In this document: piece by piece, positions 5,675 through 7,188 of the stretch | Position numbering within the stretch: the stretch's first letter is position 1 | How the letters are laid out: every line of letters starts with the position of its first letter | Source: Actinomycetota bacterium | Lineage (GTDB): Bacteria; Desulfobacterota; Deferrimicrobia; Deferrimicrobiales; Deferrimicrobiaceae | DNA length: 7,188 nt | NCBI GenBank assembly: GCA_016844415.1 | Contig: JAENIX010000041.1 | Location: 1 to 7,188, forward strand | Reading direction: 5' to 3' | Program-made: the position numbers and the translations under genes | The notes under the pieces: generated by a model | What the model was told of the DNA's origin: nothing | Databases searched by the model: none | What the model saw: the letters and a program-made list of their open reading frames with translations, nothing else

Positions 5675-6982
5675 TTAGCAACGTCCCAGTTCCAAGGTAT
5701 GGAGAATCACAGTGCATTTTGTCCGACCCGTCACCGGGGCGTGGGCGGAGCGGATGACCCCGGGGATCCAGAGGATCGTTCCCTTCGGGTCGCATACGAC
5801 CGGGCGGCCCCACCGTTCCTCACGCGGGACCTTGCGATCGATCAGGATCTCCTTTACCTTTTTCTCCGCCGCAAGCCCGAACGGCCGGATCCGGTCGCCG
5901 GCACGCATCGGACGAACCGACAGAGGGAGAATGATTTCATCGCGGTCGAAGGCGGCGGCCCGCTCCCCCTTCGACAGAAGTTTGAGGGATGCAGCCGAGA
6001 TCTTCCTTTTTTCTTCCATTCTCAGCGCCGGTGCGTGAAAGAGTTTCTCCGGTTTCCTGCTCGATCTCGATGCCGGTTGGGACTTTCCCGCATCAATCTC
6101 CATGATCGACTCTGAATACCGGTTCCGCAGGACGACTCCCTTCCCCACATTCAGGCGCGCGGATGCCCCGCCCGACACTATCAGCCGGTCCATCGACTCG
6201 AGGAGCCGCTCGTTCGGCGCGACGCCGACCCGTTCGAAACAGATGATCTGAAGGATCATCTTTCGAAGGGCGGACGGAAGTGTTTCGAACGATTTACGCG
6301 GAAAACGCAGCCCGTTTCTTTTGATCCAGCGGCGCGCAGCCGTTTCCATGAAATCGTCGATCTCCCGGAAACGCTCGCCCAGCGCGAAGATCCGCTTCTT
6401 CACCGACTTTCCGTACCGCTTCTCCAGCAGCGGGATCAGCACGTGCCGGATCCAGTTCCGTTCGAACCGGGTGTCGGAATTCGACTTGTCGACGCGATAT
6501 GAGATCTTGTGCTTGTGGAGATCCGCCAGGATCTCCTCACGCCACGTGTCCAACATCGGACGTTCGATGCCGTCGGCCGTCTTCCGCGGGATCCCTTTCA
6601 ACCCCGAAATCCCCGCCCCTTCCAGAACACGCATCAGGACCGTCTCCACCTGGTCGTCCGCGGTGTGCGCAAGGAGGATTTTCCCGGCGCCGGAACTTGC
6701 CTGCAACTCTCTCAGGAATGCATACCGGAGATCCCGGGCACGCTCCTCAAACGCCGTCCCGGTCGATGAAGCAGCACCATTCCTAGACACGCGTTTCACA
6801 CGAACCGGAAGGTCTTTATTCCTCGCCATCGTTTCCACGAACCGCATATCCTCATCCGATTCCCTGCCCCTCGCTCCATGATTTACATGTGCGACCAGCG
6901 TCTCCCCGCCCTCAAAACCGTACCGGTGCAACAGATACACCGAATACGCCCCCCCGGAAACGGCGAGGATCCGTTTCGCCAT
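5675..6982 (-). CDS. tilS: tRNA(Ile)-lysidine synthase TilS, with altered PP-loop motif
   Basis: TilS uses ATP and lysine to convert C34 of tRNA-Ile(CAU) to lysidine, so that it reads AUA instead of AUG. The 435-residue product has the usual layout. An N-type PP-loop domain fills about 1-190, with AHVNHGARGRESDED (31-45), AHTADDQVET (105-114), GISGLKGIP (124-132), RPML (141-144) and DKSNSDTRFERNWIR (165-179). A central helical region follows, then a TilS C-terminal domain from about 354 (LSVRPMRAGDRIRPFG, KVPREERWG). The striking oddity is SGGAYS at 9-14: the family motif is SGGxDS, and Tyr13 (TAT, 6946-6944) replaces the aspartate, a change one base away from GAT. The N-terminus is short, starting only eight residues before SGG, and a stop codon (TGA) in frame directly precedes the ATG, so no longer start exists. 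AAGGAAG lies 11 nt upstream. The family is certain; whether it is active is open. Confidence 0.93.
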   Translation of the reverse strand: MAKRILAVSGGAYSVYLLHRYGFEGGETLVAHVNHGARGRESDEDMRFVETMARNKDLPVRVKRVSRNGAASSTGTAFEERARDLRYAFLRELQASSGAGKILLAHTADDQVETVLMRVLEGAGISGLKGIPRKTADGIERPMLDTWREEILADLHKHKISYRVDKSNSDTRFERNWIRHVLIPLLEKRYGKSVKKRIFALGERFREIDDFMETAARRWIKRNGLRFPRKSFETLPSALRKMILQIICFERVGVAPNERLLESMDRLIVSGGASARLNVGKGVVLRNRYSESIMEIDAGKSQPASRSSRKPEKLFHAPALRMEEKRKISAASLKLLSKGERAAAFDRDEIILPLSVRPMRAGDRIRPFGLAAEKKVKEILIDRKVPREERWGRPVVCDPKGTILWIPGVIRSAHAPVTGRTKCTVILHTLELGRC

Positions 6983-7050
6983 TCAAGCCGGTTCTTCCTT
7001 AACTTTTTTCATGACCCGGGATTTCCAGTAGAACCCAAGAATGCATGTTT

Positions 7051-7188
7051 TTAAGCCTTATGTTTCACGGGAAGCTTGAGGCGTTTTCCCTTGCGGATGA
7101 GCACTTCGTCGAACGTCACGAACGCTTCAACTTCGTCGCAACCGGCCAAGTGAAGGGCGTCCGCGAAGTCGATGCCTCTCCGAAACCA
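7051..7188 (-). CDS. PIN-domain protein, C-terminal 45 residues (second VapC-like toxin; start outside window)
   Basis: The last 138 bases read as an open minus-strand frame ending in TAA at 7053-7051. The peptide contains GIDFADALHLAGCDEVE and EAFVTFDEVLIRKGKRL, the typical end of a PIN domain: the aspartate of FADALHLA corresponds to the third acidic residue and the aspartate of TFD to the fourth. The remaining 90 or so residues lie beyond the right edge, so the antitoxin and start are not visible. It is not a copy of the toxin at 4924-5331, which reads YADAYILA and TFNRKHF at the same places; this one keeps the full TFD. Most such genes are VapC toxins, but solitary PIN proteins exist. It ends 68 nt before tilS begins. 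Confidence 0.78.
   Translation of the reverse strand, partial: WFRRGIDFADALHLAGCDEVEAFVTFDEVLIRKGKRLKLPVKHKA

Noticed and set aside
6983..7012. Nine-codon reading frame (MKKVKEEPA) whose TGA abuts the tilS ATG, a possible leader peptide
   Set aside because: No ribosome binding site precedes its ATG, it has no run of regulatory codons and no attenuator hairpin; its AAGGAAG is better read as the tilS ribosome binding site. Probably chance.
6983..7050. Possible promoter or terminator between the second PIN gene and tilS
   Set aside because: Short palindromes (ATGCAT, CCCGGG) and a weak GGG/CCC pairing are present, but no stem with a U-run and no spaced -35/-10 pair I could defend.

Overview
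This window is a compact, GC-rich stretch of a bacterial chromosome. Every gene I can support lies on the minus strand, so the biological order runs from the right edge to the left edge: the tail of a PIN-domain protein, tilS, a vapB-like/vapC-like toxin-antitoxin pair, ftsH, folP, cdaA, a ybbR-domain gene (cdaR-like) and the start of glmM. The order tilS - ftsH - folP - cdaA - ybbR - glmM resembles, as far as I recall it, that of Deltaproteobacteria such as Geobacter and its relatives (Desulfuromonadota/Desulfobacterota). High GC, frequent TTG and GTG starts and a diadenylate cyclase gene in an otherwise proteobacterial-looking cluster fit that group. This placement rests on gene order and protein motifs, not on a marker gene.

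Layout. Positions 1-348 hold the first 116 codons of glmM, including the phosphoserine loop; the gene runs off the left edge. Positions 362-1042 are a single-pass YbbR-domain protein, and 1017-1796 the membrane diadenylate cyclase CdaA. The two overlap by 26 nt, and cdaA overlaps folP (1790-2965) by 7 nt. FtsH (2982-4835) ends 16 nt before folP. These five genes look like one transcription unit joining membrane proteolysis, folate synthesis, c-di-AMP signalling and amino-sugar/cell-wall precursor supply. An 88-nt AT-rich gap upstream of ftsH (4836-4923) holds a possible promoter and a 7-bp inverted repeat. Positions 4924-5570 carry a two-gene toxin-antitoxin module (AbrB-type antitoxin, PIN toxin) with a 4-nt GTGA overlap and a good sigma70-like promoter at 5606-5634. 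Positions 5675-6982 are tilS. The last 138 bases (7051-7188) encode the C-terminal 45 residues of a second, different PIN-domain protein.

The parts most worth checking are: TilS has tyrosine in place of the conserved aspartate of its SGGxDS ATP-pyrophosphatase motif although neighbouring genes use AUA codons; two PIN-domain toxin-like genes flank tilS; FolP has an N-terminal region of about 125 residues beyond the usual dihydropteroate synthase; and FtsH has HEGGH instead of HEAGH at the zinc site. I see no CRISPR array, insertion sequence, tRNA, rRNA or convincing intrinsic terminator. No gene-free stretch exceeds about 105 bases. I do not see a wholly new system here; it is mainly a conserved housekeeping cluster with toxin-antitoxin insertions.
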